This document shows positions 23,046 to 36,700 of a stretch of DNA of 64,000 bases, piece after piece. Source of the stretch: Parus major. Its lineage: Eukaryota; Chordata; Aves; Passeriformes; Paridae. Position numbers and translations under genes: made by a program. The DNA lies in assembly GCF_001522545.3 (NCBI RefSeq), contig NC_031799.1:36071522-36135521 (forward strand), in the 5' to 3' direction. The notes under the pieces are model-generated. The model did no database searches and was not told the DNA's origin. It was given only the letters and a program-made list of their open reading frames with translations. The number at the start of each line of letters is the position of its first letter. Positions within the stretch are counted from its first letter, which is position 1.

Positions 23046-23931
23046 AGTGAGCAACAAAAAAAATCAAACTTGAACAGGCACAAGCCAAAGAATTCCAGGA
23101 AGGATTCTGATAGATTTGATTCTTTATCCACAGATTGACTATAGCAGGAAATATTTATGATATTACATATAAATGTGAATATTTTGCCTTTTATGAAAAT
23201 ATATTCAGCATACAATTAAAAAAAAAAAAAATGGGCCAACAATTGAGAATCTAAAATAAATTGAAACAAATGCCTCTGAAGTAATACAAGTTAGGAATAA
23301 ATTAGAGAATTTAGATTAATATAATAAGATTGCTTACAACCTGGCCAAGAATTATCCATAAAGCAAAGAGGCAAAGGTGCAATTCAGATTTGCTGAATTT
23401 TGCCACTACCATGTTGAGCAAGTTTTGAGTACTCAGCGTGGCTTAAATCAATGAGTCTGTCCTGTTGCTGAAGACTCTTTGTACCCCAAGTATATCTGCA
23501 GCCATAGTACAGATACTTCCATGAAAAAACTCACAAGATATAATGTTAAACTGAAATATAAAAAAACAATATGAATCTTACACCAAAAAATAAATTGAAG
23601 AGATCACCACAATAAATGTTCCATGGATAATTTTTGGTAGAACTTGCTCACTACAATAAAACTGTAAGCACTTCTTAATATTCAATCTACAACTATACCT
23701 TGAGGCATCCTATAATGACTAGAATGGAAATACACCAAATTTGTATGTTGTAACTGGACTGCTGCCAGCTTGAGGTGTTGGAAATGGCATAAAGTGAACT
23801 CAAACTGTTCTGCAAGCATTCTATAATCCCAAAGAAAAAATACATCTGCCCAGTGAAGTGGATAAGGAAACGCATAAAGGGGATGAAGTCAGAGGAAGAT
23901 CAAATGTTTCTACACAAATATAATCCTGTCA
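23046..23931. other. Non-coding DNA
   Basis: AT-rich sequence with a homopolymer A run at about 23219-23231. Nothing else is recognised. Confidence 0.5.
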
Positions 23932-24150
23932 GTGTTGCACCAGCAGCAAATCAGGTCCTTGGGGACCCAGCTCCCACTTCATGGACCCGTACCCAGAAAG
24001 ATTCAGGAGCCCCCCCAGCTACACAAATATTTTGCTCCACAGACACCTCCACTCCCTAATACAGGTGGCATGGCAAATTATCCCTATCCTGTGTACCCCC
24101 TCACCCATCCCAATGGATTCCATCCTTCATTCCATTCCATTCATCCATAG
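23932..24150 (+). pseudogene. Proline-rich coding-like relic, identity unknown
   Basis: A frame of 72 codons is rich in P, Q, H and Y, with P-R-K-I-Q-E-P-P-Q-L-H-K-Y-F and Y-P-Y-P-V-Y-P-L-T-H-P-N. This is unlike the surrounding AT-rich DNA and reads like a proline/tyrosine-rich tail of a cellular protein. A neighbouring + frame (23853-24059) overlaps it. No introns or start context support a live gene, and the frame ends at a TAG at 24148. A processed pseudogene fragment is the preferred reading; a chance open frame in a C-rich patch is the alternative. Confidence 0.25.
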
Positions 24151-24821
24151 ATGAAGCACTATCCTCTGTCTCAAGGTCAGGAAGCAGCCATACCTGCTAC
24201 CAGCCAAGGTAGCAGAGGCCACCAGGGTGCGGTCAGTAGCCCTAATGGCACAGCCACAGGCCACCACTGTCACCCCTCCATCAGATCTTGAGGCACAAAG
24301 GGATGTGTGAAATATGTGTAGCAATGCCATGGCTCCTGTTCTTCACTCTACATTGCTAAAAACTTCAGCAAGAACAAAACCTGGGTCCTGCCTTCATCCC
24401 AAGAGACAAGACATCCTTACAAAGCACAGGTGTGCAGGTATGAGGAAATGAAAACACTCTCTGCTCAGTAACATCACAGATAGACAGAACTGATTCAAGA
24501 CCAAAGATGTTAAATGACGGAGAGTTTAGACACACAGCACAAGGTAAGGGGCCAGAAAGATATCTTTTTTGAACTATCAAGTGGTTCAGGAGCCAGATAA
24601 TTGAACTGAAAATTTCAGATAATGATAGCAGCTTCCAGCTTTCAAGAATTTTCAGAAAAATTTAAATCCACTGCCCATAAATAAAAAAATTAAAAAAAAA
24701 AAACCAAAACTGTAAAGCACCTTAAAAATAAAAACCAGATAAATACATTAAAACACATCCTTTCCGCATATGGCTGGGACATACCTCAGTGCAGAATTTC
24801 ATACACATGCACTGTATGTGG

Positions 24822-24860
24822 TAATACTAGCAGTGGATGTGGATAATACTAGCAGTGGAT
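24822..24860. repeat. 22-base tandem duplication
   Basis: TAATACTAGCAGTGGAT occurs at 24822-24838 and again at 24844-24860, a period of 22 bases. It is a local duplication of recent appearance because the copies are identical. Confidence 0.85.
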
Positions 24861-27800
24861 AAAATTGCTCAAGGAAGGATAACTTTGCTAAATTATGCTG
24901 AGTTTCATTAAAAATTAAACATTCTCCACAAGCAACACATTTACACTATATGCACTTCCTTTTTTTCTTCCCTCAGACACATAGAGGTTATTTAAAATAC
25001 ACAAATAAATACATTGAAATCCACAAATAAACAAGTAAATGTTTCTACCAACAAGCAATAAAATGTACTGATTCCCATTTATCTAAAAATCTTTGCTGAT
25101 ACAAGGATATCTTTTGTGATCAGTAATTTCAACCTTTAATACTACTATATAGAACCCATTGAAGGACTGAGCAGGAATCAGAAAAATGTTTGTAATAATC
25201 CTTTCTATGAATTATGTTTCATGAGAAAGTGCATGCCCCAAAATTTCTCTCTCTTTAACTGAAATAGGTGTGTTTAGAGTCTCACACTTAAATACACTTT
25301 ACTAGTTCTTTCATAGAGGCTAAATTAGGTTTATGTAAATGGAAGAAGCCAAAACCTTGCTCTTAAATACAAAAATAATATTATTAATGGGCTTGATTAC
25401 TTTTAGTTCATAAGCAGAGTAAGACTTGTATCTTCAAAAACACTGATGTTCTATTCTCAGAAAATTATTTATCATTAAAATGAATTTCCAATCTAACACT
25501 GGCTCTCTCCTGTGCTTTCAAACATCATTTTGTTATGATAAAAAGAAAATAATATGAAAATAGGACTGACACACTTTTCTGACCTTTCTTTAAAGATTAT
25601 TACCTACATTGAAAGGTCTGTTTCAGTAATTGTGAATACCTGGGACCTTTATATTTGTCTCCTCCTAAGCACAACAATTAATTAAGGGAAACACAGCCAA
25701 CATAGCCTTGCAAATTCTCTTTAGGTTGGTAATTCACTCTGTTTTACAGGGCAGTGGCAGGAGTGCCCAGAGACATAAAGCAGTATAGCAGCACAGTGAG
25801 TACATGCACCAGCATTCTCAGCCCTGACCTACCCTGCAATGTGCAATCACTGGCTGCAATCACAGACATTTGCATTTTAAGGCAGAATTTAGCCCACAAG
25901 ATGCACTGCAAAGGTGGAAATGTTTACAAAAATCCCTCATCAGGCATAATTTACAGTAGCAAGGAATGATCTTCAGTTGCAAACTAGTCAGGACTTCTGC
26001 TTGCTAATTTTCGTCAGTAAAACCTCAAGCCAAACTGGCACTTCAGCCATTACACATATTGAAAACCATTAAGCAAGTACACTTGATTTAAAATAGCAAC
26101 CAGGCAACTAGTGATACACAAAATAAAAAATTCCATTTTAATATTTGCACTTTTTTCCTTTACATTAGTTGTCTATAGTTGCTAATATTCAGAAATGTTA
26201 TCCAATTTAACCATGCCATTATATTGAGTATACATAACTAATTATTTAAGTAATTAAATATCACCAAGCCTAGGTTCAGTACTTCCATTTCCATTTGGAA
26301 TACTTCATAAAGCTAGACATTATTTCCATTTGTGTTCTGTTTTAATGGGATGGGCACTAGGATTCAACTGAAAAGTAAATGAAATAAATGCCTACTAATT
26401 AAAATTAAAATATGGCTTGGAAATGACTTGGAGGTCTACTGTACTACTTTCATGTATCTTCCTAGGCTTATATTTTTTCTTATAATTTCTTCAGATCTTA
26501 TAATTTTCTAAAATTTGTACAAGACATTGAGGTGAACAATCTGTAATTTTTCAAGGAAAGGTTTTTGCTGTAAATATTGTATATAGAAGTACTATGAAAA
26601 AATAGACATCTCTTTTAGGTTTGCCATTTTGGAAAGGGTTGTATTTTTTTTAATTTGGTACTGTTAAACAATTAAAATTTCAGATTTCACTAGGTATTTA
26701 ATTATTTAATCCTTAATACTGTGCAGGGAAAATGAAGCAAAACATCTATAACAACTATTGATAAAACTGTTATGACAATAGGATGATTTGTAACTTTCCC
26801 TTTTTCCTTGACTGCAGCTCAGAATTGCAGACTGGACTAACCTCATCACAGGAAACTCCAGCTTATTATCTGTTTGCATCAGGCATAAAATCAGCTTTAT
26901 TACAGTACATAAAGCAAACCACCTTAGCATTCTGAATGCTTGACTAAGACTTTATTGTAGACTTACACAAATTATTTATTTATTTGGCCTGTCAGCAGTT
27001 CAGAATTGTTGCATAAAATTAACTTTCAAAGCTCATGTGATGCTCATGTGATTTAGGTAGTGAATCCTCAGTTTCTTGAATAAACATTACTGAAGATACT
27101 AGGTGTAACATTTAAATTAGCTATTGTTCTTGATAGAAGTCCAAGACCGTCAGTAGACAGTCAGCAGAACTGGATACAATATTCCAAACCTCTGTTAACT
27201 TCAACACAGCAAGCTGAGGAACCACTTACAGTACCTTTAAAAAAATGATGACCACCTCCAAAATGAAGTCATGCCTCTGAGAAAACGACCCTTTTCAGCG
27301 TAAGCTAACAAAACTGTAAGAATTAACATGTTTTTCAGAGCAACTGCTTTTATGTACTGATTTATGTACTGTAGTGTGCAGAGTCCAGATTCCAAGCATA
27401 ATTCAGGAAATAAAGGTGCTCATGTCATTATTAATCATGTGATTATTTACATGTATAATCCATGTACCTTCCACATATCCTCCACCATGTTGCTTCCACT
27501 GACTGCACTGGAACCACTCAATTGGTTTCACTCACCTCAGTGCACATTGGAATAGTTTTTCAAAAAGAGCTAGCCATTTCTCCATACTAGAACTGCTAGA
27601 CAGAAATTTCTGTTTCTCGCCCAGAGCTTTTGAAGTGGTTTGCACCTGAAAACTTATGTATTTCCTGCATGATGTTTTGCATTGAAAATTTGCTTCAAGG
27701 GGATGTTGCTAACTGGTTAAACAAACAGAAGTTGTACACGCCTTAATTTAAAATTTAAAAAATTGTGCAAGCTCTGTGTATTATTCATGGTGTGGTTTTG

Positions 27801-29739
27801 CCTAAAGCTGATGCAAATGATAACCCTATTCCCACAGTACCATAAAATAGCTGTTAAGCACTATACATAACTTCTAATTTCCCTCCAAATCCACTCTTTG
27901 GGAATTGGACAAGCATGTATCCATCCAACTAGTTATGTGCTTTCTTACCTGACACCAGTGTATTTTAAGGTACCTAAACTTATGTGCCTTCATATTCAAA
28001 GACTTGGCTCAATTCATTTTTTTGTAGTAAATGAACATGTAATCTGTCATACAGCTTACTTCTAACTGATTAAAAAAAAACATTTTAAGTACACTACAAT
28101 CTAGTTGCAATGAAAGGTCCATGTATTTGAATATCCCTCTCCTACATCTGTGGAATCTGCAGTAAGGAGAGCACTATGTACCCCTACATTCACTTCTGAT
28201 TAGCCAGTGAAGTTCAGGAGAAATCTGCTGCAAAATAAGAAAACAACTTTCATAAATCAGGCATACCACACTGAACCTTACACATAATATCTCTCAGTAG
28301 TAAATGAATAATGAAGTAAGCATAAAAATGGTTTTCCTTCACATATTTGTTCAGGCATAGAAAACTGACACAGAGAGTTGGCATTCTGCACCCCACAGTC
28401 TTAAAGCACACTAAAAAATCCTTTAAAGACAGTTGTGCCATGTTAATTTAAAGATACTAAAGTTATTTAACTTTGTAATTTTCTAGCAGACATTCCTTAT
28501 ATTTCTGTCTTTCAGCAATAACCTATAAGCTGATTGCCTCATGCTGAAAGCCTGTTATCTAGTCTAATTTTAACTATTCTATTTAGTAAACTAATCTAGT
28601 CTAATTCAACTTAAGCTATTAAAATACCTTATACAAATCAACAGAAACACTTTTTTTTTTTTCCTAAATGGAGTTTCATTTTCCCTAATGCTTTTTTCTC
28701 CAAAACAGCAAACTACATTGGAAGTCAATAAGCAGCTCACCTGCACTTGCACTTTATACAATGTTCCCTAACACTTTGCTAAACCAGAGTTTTTCACATA
28801 ACACATTAGAGATGCCAACTATTTGTGATTGTCAAAAAGTGTAATTTTTTTTTTAAGAATTGAAAAGCATACCTCTCAAGGTGAGAGTACATATGATTTG
28901 TTGTACAAAAGCATAGCAATTTTGTAGTAATCAAAGTGCTCAATTCAGTTGAAACTCACCTTTCAAACTTGTAGATAATATTAGAGACAACCCCAAAACA
29001 CAGAAAATATAAATCTAGATGATATCAACCAGAAGACTATGACCCTGCCAGCACACAACAGGGCAGTAGCAATCAGTCAGAATTCTCCATGCCAAATTCA
29101 AAGCAAAGAAGTATTAAAATATCATTTATTAATTGCAAATGGGATTCCACTACTAAGCATCTAGAGATTTATTACCTTATTGGAAGCATACCTAATACAC
29201 AATCATCTTCACAGCCCATGCATCCTTTGCCTGTCAGGGAACACTTTTAAAAACCTCTTACTTGTTCAGTTAATTTTGAAGTATGACAAAGGTCATGCTC
29301 GCATAACACACTTCTACTTTGTTTCCTGAAATCATATTCTTACTACAAAAAAACATTATTCATTCTAACCCCTAAACAGACAAAAGTATAATAAATGAAG
29401 ACATTACTTCACTATTGTTATTATGTGACTACATTATCCCAACATCCTATCCTCGAGCCTGCCAAATGTCATTCTGCTCCACTGGTATCTTTCCAAAAAA
29501 TGATGCAAAGCTCTTTTCCATGGTCTCCTGCTTCAGCATATTCCTTTATGTAGTCAAAATCTCTGGTTCTCACGGGGACTTCAAGCACTCTAACATCTGT
29601 TGTAGGAACAACACAGCAAAGCACAAACAATCCAAGTGGTTGTAAAGCACTAATGAGAACTTTCTACTAGTGATGCAAGGGCCAACCAGAAAAGCTGTGC
29701 TTCTGAGCATTAAGATATATGGTAAGGAAGGTCTGGCTG
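24861..29739. other. Long AT-rich stretch, nothing recognised
   Basis: About 4.9 kb without a recognisable exon, RNA gene or repeat family. All open frames are under 80 codons and lack domain-like sequence. It is probably intronic or intergenic. Confidence 0.5.
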
Positions 29740-31405
29740 CAGATGTGAAGACTCTGGCAACCCTCATAACAGTGACCGTAAGATCATGGAATTATGTATT
29801 GCTTGAGGAGGAAGCAGCCCTGGGCTTCAGGAGAGTTAACTGTAGTCTCTTCAGGGATCTTCTTTCAATAATTTCATGTGAACATGATCTACAAAGAAGT
29901 AGGATCCTATAGAGAGCCAATATTCAATGCAGCCTCAAGACCAGCACATGATGAGGAAGGAATTCCTGTCTAAACTCAAACCCAGGCAGGAAATATATAG
30001 GAGGTGAAAGCAGGGACAGGCCACCTGACAGGGCTGAATACTGTGATGTTGTCAGAGTATGTAAAAATGCAACAAGGCCCATTTGGAATTAATCTGCCCA
30101 AGAACATCCAGGATCACAAGAAGGGCTTTTTCTAACACATCAAGAACAAAAAGAAAAGCATGAGCCTGTTTCTGTGCAAAACAGGAACCATTGCAACAGA
30201 GGCTGCAGAGAAAGCGGAAATACTGAATCCTACCTTGGCTTCAGCCTTCACTGATAAAACCAGCCCTCAGGAATCCCTGACCCAGGAACAAGGTCTGGAG
30301 GAAGAAAGACTTTTCTTTGGTTGAGGAAGACTGGCTTAGAGATTGCTTAGGTAAGCCTGATATCCACAAGTCCATGGGCCCTGATGGGAGTGATGGGAGT
30401 CCAATGAATGCTTGAGGGAGCTGGAAGACACCATAGCTGGGCTACTCACAATCATCTTAGAAAAATTATGGTGATCAGGAGAGGTGATCTTCCAGCCCTC
30501 AGGCTGGAAGGAAGCAAATGTCACTTTGGTCTTCAAAATGGGCAAAAAGGAGGATCCAGGGAACTACTGGCCAATCAACCTCACCTCAGTCCCTGGAAAG
30601 GTGATGGAATGGCTCATCCTGGATACCATCTCTGGTCATGTGAAAGACAAGAAGGTGATAAGTGAGCATGGATTCACCAAAAGGAAGTCAGGCTTAACCA
30701 AACTGTGATAAGACAGTTCACTGGATGGATGAGGGAAGAGTGGTTGATGTTGTCTACCTAAACTTCAGCAAGGCTCTAGGTACCATGATATTGTAAAAGG
30801 CAAAGACGGGAAAACCATCTTGATGAGTGGATCTGGAGGTGGATGGAGAACTGGCTGAACAGCAGATCCCGGACAGTAACAGTCAGTGACATAGTCTAGT
30901 TGGAGGCCTGTCACAAGTGGTGCCCCCAAGGTTCAATACTGAGTCCAATGATTTGGACAAAGGGACAGATGCCTTCTCTGTCACTGACAGCACAAAGCTG
31001 GGAGCAGTGGCAAGTACCCCAGAGTGAAGAGCCTTGACAGGATGGAGAGATGGACAGAGAACTGTCTGAAATTTGACAAGAGCAAATGCAGAGTCCTGCA
31101 CTGGGGAGGAATAACCCCAGACACCAGCTGGAAAGCAGCTCTGAGGAGAAGGACCTGGGGCTCCTGGTGGACAAAAAGCTGTCCATGAGCCAGCAGTGTG
31201 ACCTGGTGGCCAAGAGGGCCAATAGTGGCCTGGGGTGCATTAGGAAGAGCACTGCCAACAGGATGAGGGGGATGATCCCGTCCTTCTACTCAGCCCACGT
31301 GAGGCACAACTGGAGTGCTGTGTCCAGCTCTGGGCTCCTCAGGACAACAGAGACATGGAGCCCCTGGAGCAAGTCCAGCTGAGGGCCACGAGCATGATTA
31401 TCAAC
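29740..31405 (+). mobile_element. CR1 LINE ORF2 copy, sense
   Basis: ORF2 remains can be followed in order. A region like the endonuclease end (about 29770-30200) is followed by M-G-P-D-G near 30375, then G-N-Y-W-P-I-N-L-T-S-V-P-G-K-V-M-E (about 30560-30610) and G-F-T-K-R-K-S-G-L-T (about 30671). The K-S-K-C-R-V-L-H-W-G region lies near 31080-31110, then E-K-D-L-G-L-L-V-D-K-K-L-S-M-S (about 31150-31190). The copy stops after the Q-L-R-A block at about 31390, without the 3' UTR. Several frameshifts and stops show it is inactive. Confidence 0.85.
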
Positions 31406-34400
31406 AGATAACCTTCACTCACCAGTAGTTGCTCAGCCAATCAGGTGCCTATCAGGACCCTCTCACTTTAAGCCTCCTTGTCTCCTTCCTCACGAGTGAG
31501 GAAGGAAAACAATCATGTATCCTTCTCAGCTCCCACAGTACATTTCTTAAACTTCCAAAACAAGGAACTGCGTTTCCTTCAAGGTCAGACCTTTGTCAGA
31601 AAACAACGGAATGCAAAACACATTTCATTATAATGTTTCATTATAATGTTTCAATCCCCTCATCTCTTGGCAAAGATGGCAATATGCAGGGACCACCACA
31701 CCACACTGCCCTGTGTAATTTCTTCATCTACTGGTGCCCATCTAGGCAACAATCTCAATTTACGGACTTAAGCTCAGAACCCTGGCTCAGTTGCATTTGA
31801 TGATTCAATAATTATTGCCTGCCTTTGTGAACACTGTCCAATCAAACATATTAATATGTATTGGCAAAAAGACTTCAGACTGCTATGTTTTCCCTCCCAT
31901 TTATCATGAGCCAAGAGCACACAGAGATCCAAATATAACTTCTCATCTAAACAGCAGCAAGCTATTTTATGTATATACATAATATACTATTCCACTCTGT
32001 CTGTGTCACTAGACATGACAAGGAAGTGCATCTTACTTTTTGTTTGCACAGTACAATGGGGTCCCTATCCATGCCTCAGGCTCTGTGGCACTATTGTGAT
32101 AATATGATAATGCAGTAAACACTGCTGTCACTGCCCATGGAAATGGACTCCACACGTTTCATTTGGTTCCAAGCTGTCATTTGCATGTTGGCCCTCAGCT
32201 GCTTGCATTCATTAGATGTACAGAGACAACTGAAGCATCTGAGTGTTAGTTGTCTGGTGTGGCTTTTTTAAATTACAGAAATTAAATAACAGATATTCTT
32301 AATGAAAGTTGATCAAACTTTCATAACATATATTTTTAGTTTTAAAATGGTAAATCCTGAACAAATAAAATGGTAATATCATAAAGAAAATAAATTACAA
32401 GTATGGAGGAAAATTATTATCAGCCCGTTTTGCAAAAAAGAAGAAAAGGGTAGACTGATAATCTGCAGCAATTTTGGCACTGAGGAACAACGGTCTCTGA
32501 AAGAACATGATTCTGCTTTCACCAAATTATAATCCCCTGAGAGGCATATGGTGTGATTTCTGGAAATTCTGAATGCTTCCTGTGCTGTGCTCTCTATTTG
32601 TATTCCCAAATGGTTGTCTTGTAAACAATATCGAAGAACAGAGTGCTTCAGAGGATCTGGTGCGCCTGAGGTCTGGTGGTAACACTGCTGAACACAAGGT
32701 CATAGCTTGTGAGAATGTCGAAGATACAGGAAAGCTTAATGCTTAACATTCCTCAGGGACATGATATCTACCCTGCACAGCAGAAAAGAAAATTTTTCAA
32801 TTAAACCCCACCAACTCTGGAGCAGTGACAGTGTAGAAACAGCCTGCATGTCTGCTTCTCTCCTGAGCACTTTGGGGGGGCACGGTGACCTTGCGAACTG
32901 GGGTGAATATTAAGCTGTGCTGTGATCAATGCAAGTTTCATCTCCTCTCTCGGCAAAATGGGAGAAACTCAGAAGGCAGACCACAAATGAGAATGACAGC
33001 TCGTTTTTCCACACTCATAGCAAAGCACATTCTTATTCATGAGCTCTGCAGAAGACAAGTTCCAGTACAGTACAAGACACTCTGTCCTGCACAATCACCT
33101 GAGGAATTAAACGTTTCTTTTGAAATACAAATCTCAGAGAGCATATTCCCACATGAATGTATTTACAAGTATAGAGGGGAGAGCATTCTATCTCAGATTT
33201 TTGAATTTTATAGTCATTCATGCAGAACTCAGAAAGTGCTTCAAATTGAACAGCCATTACAGCCTCTCTCCCAATAGCAGCTTTTATCTTTAAAATCTCC
33301 CTTAATCCTTAAAATCTACACCTCTCAGCATGCCCATGGGAACATTATAAATAGATATTAGGGGACAAATAGTCCCATTAAAACCACAAAATTCATAGGA
33401 AGTATCCTTTATTTCTCTGAGAGACCAGACCATCACTCAGCCCACTTCCCAGGCATAGCCCTGGCAATGACCCTGGGTTAACGCAGCCCCACTTCAGGCA
33501 TTCTGCAATCTCATATTGTAAGCCCATTAAACTGAACTCCAATACTGCCCAGTCTGGCTAAACATTCCTATTGCTCATGTCTAATTTTTCAGCAACTACT
33601 ACTTCAGTGTCCTAAATGCTAAATGCTTCATCAAATCTCCAGACCAAGACCAAGGCAGATGGAAAGCAACAGGCAATTTGTACCTCCACAGACTTTCATA
33701 TTCTTTCAGGGATAAAGGCCGTCACTCAGTATACATTTTTACCATTATCTCTTGAAATATTTTATTAATGGCCTCACTGTCAGGGAGCTCTTACACAATT
33801 TGGTTAATCAAATTCTCACACCAGCTAAGCCACAGGACGCACCCAGTGCACAAAAATCAGAATTGTAAACATTTTTCATTTTCTTAACTGAAAGCATGTT
33901 CCATACCAAATCTGTAGCTGTAGCCCACATCCTTTTTGTAGCCTTCAACATTTGTGGTCTCCCTATATAATGAATAAAATTTGACTTCTAGCATATGCTC
34001 TTTTACATTTGGGCCACTAATAAGGTGAAGGATGTCATTAATATTACAGCAGATCTGGCACCAGTTAAAGCAAATCTGCATAGATGAAGGAGCAATCATT
34101 AAGGTTTTACAGACACACTTTCCTCCAGAGTGTCAAAAATCCTCTCCACATGCCCTCAAGTGCTGGAGTTCATTTTGATCTCTGATGTAGCTGAAAGATG
34201 TGAAAAAGCAGGCACAACATTAACCAGAGACTAAGTGCTTGAGACAGCATTGTTTTGTTTATTCCAGTGAGTGCATAAAATATCTAGCATTCATGAATCG
34301 TGTCAGAATGATGTTTACTTTGAACAGAAATATACAATTACCTTGTTCATAAAGCAGAAACCCCTCTCTCAGCAAGACAACTCAACTCAACGGTATTTCT

Positions 34401-35102
34401 GCAAAATCTCTGCTACAGGGATCCCACTGAACCTTTGGGAGGACAGTATTTTCCATTTTATTTCCCTCCTTTCTTAAGCATACATTTAGCTGATCTATTT
34501 CAGGAATGCATGGGCAAAGCTTCACAGTCCAAAATGAGAAAAACAATATCCTGCAAAAGCATTCCACTAGATTCAACTTTAATTATAAAGCAGCATCAAA
34601 TTTGTACGGGCACAATAGGGAAACAGAATTTGTTAAACTGGCATCCCCATGGATTCATAATCTTTCTGCATCATTCAGTCTGCAGGATAAAACACTCAGA
34701 ATCTTCCTCCAGCAAACATTTTGGTTACTGCGTAAGCAGGAAATCCTCTGGAGACAGAGAAGGCAGAGGGAGGTTAGAAAATGCAATTTCTTCTGCATCT
34801 CTCAGAGAAGTGCCAAACATTATGTAGGGCACAAACCAGCTCTGCAGGTTCACCACAGTCACAGCTCTTCTTGTCTTCTCTGAGTACTGCAAAGTCAGTG
34901 AATCGGGAATTTCAGGAAGAATTTACATGTCACCGTGCTTACCTGTTTGTTCTTTAAAAAAACAGAAACTAGGAGAGCAGTCTAAACCCCACTTTGACGC
35001 AGTGAAGAGAACAAAGAAATCCTTTTCTCAACAGATTACCTTTGTGACCAACTGTGAAAACATAGAGTTTTGCTTCAAGGGAAAGAGGTTCATAAAAATT
35101 AT

Positions 35103-35181
35103 ACTATCAAGTAGTATTACTTTTAGTATTACAATTAACTACTACAATTACTTTTAGTATTACAATTAACTATCAAGTAGT
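35103..35181. repeat. 31-base tandem duplication with repeated flank
   Basis: ATTACTTTTAGTATTACAAT and the following TAACT occur at 35116-35140 and again at 35147-35171. The word ACTATCAAGTAGT flanks the pair at 35103-35115 and 35169-35181. It is a direct local duplication. Confidence 0.85.
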
Positions 35182-36567
35182 GATACTTGAGACAGGCAGC
35201 AAGGGAACCACAGAGCTGTCTCTGGGGCAGGAGAGGAGCAAGGGCACCACCAGCAAAACCAAAAAACTTCCCCAGGAATCAATAATAGTACAATACTTCT
35301 TGGGCCACACCTGTCAACACCTGGTAGAATTTCAATCCTTCTTGGAATACCACCAAAGTACACTTGGCTAAACAGAAGAAGGGCATCAAAATAATTTTTA
35401 GAAATTGGTGCCCTCAATATTATCAAAAACTCCTCCTGTGAAGGGTGGGGAGAAGAAGAAAGAAGGCGAAGGCAACTAAATCCACATCTGCATCTTCCCT
35501 GTAATTTTCCAGACAATAAAAGATAAAGCTTTTAAAAGCAGGTTAACGGAGAGACATCAAATGCAATGTAAGTTCTTCCATCATCAGAATGCAGACTATT
35601 TATGGAAAATCTAAAAAGAAAATACAACTTTCTTACAGGCTTTGGATTACAGTGGTAGTTCTGATCACAAAGAAATGAGAGTATGCACGGAGTAAAAAAG
35701 AAAGGTGGAAAAGCAGATGTTGGAGCTGTGGATGAAAAAACATTCTGTTTGTGTCTATTTTTTCAGAACAGAGATATCCAGTGAACTACTTATGATCTCA
35801 TGATTGAAAACAATGTACCATTTCCTGGACATGTTGTATAAATAAATTCTAGCATGAGCACACACACACAGAAAAGAAACATTAAAATACATGAATATTC
35901 ACACCAAATAATATATCAGCAGTGCTGAGTTTTAACAGGAAGAACAAGAGGTTTAGTTGTCAAAAATTATTTTTTTGCTCATGCTTTGTGAAAGCACCTA
36001 CAGGACCTAGAAACCTTTCCATTATTTCTGAAACACCCCAGTATCATTCAGGATTTCACATGACAGTGCAGATAAAAAGAACAAGCAAAATTCTGTCCTT
36101 AAATGCTGTAAGTTTTTAACTGTAAGTTTTTTAAATCTCAATTTAAAAATGCATAAATACCATTAAAGTTTTGGAAAATATATCGTTAAAATGTGATTTG
36201 GGTTGAGAGGGATCAGCCAAGCAGACCATGAAAATTCAGATTTTTTTTTTCTTATTTTAAAATCAATTAAATTAAACTTGTAAGGATAACCTAGTTAATG
36301 AGCAAGAAGGTGTAGAAATTGGAGTTTTTAAGGTACAATGTAGTTATTGCAAAACTTGATTCATATAAAGGAATTGCAAAAAATCCCCATAGAGACAGCT
36401 AGGATATTATAAAAGCCTTACAAGTGTACAGACTATTAGAGGAAAATTATAGGGTGTGCACAAACATACAGATAGACACATTACCCTATGCAGAGAGTAT
36501 GTTACAAGAGCAACAAAATATAAGAAGCGAGTCAAAATAATTCACAGAGCAAATAAATTCCAGAAGC

Positions 36568-36700
36568 TTACCAAAACACATAAACAAGCCAACCAAACAC
36601 ACAAAACAATAAAAAACCACAACCAACCAAACCAAACAAAAAAAACCAAAACAAACAAAAAACCTAAAACAAACAAAATCCCCCCTACAAAAAACCCAGA
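36568..36700. repeat. A/C-only low-complexity tract
   Basis: The + strand here is nearly all A and C, with AACCAAACA-type words and almost no G or T. The open frames crossing it on both strands are products of this composition. Confidence 0.8.

Noticed and set aside
32885..33277. 130-codon + frame
   Set aside because: No domain, no start context, no splice support; an overlapping frame on the other strand is also open.
34435..34883. Two overlapping + frames of 125-130 codons
   Set aside because: They occupy different frames over the same bases and neither resembles a known family.
35166..35516. Minus-strand frame with V-Y-F-G-G-I-P-R, considered as a FERM-domain (FRMD3) exon
   Set aside because: The surrounding residues do not match a FERM domain and there is no fitting splice site pair.
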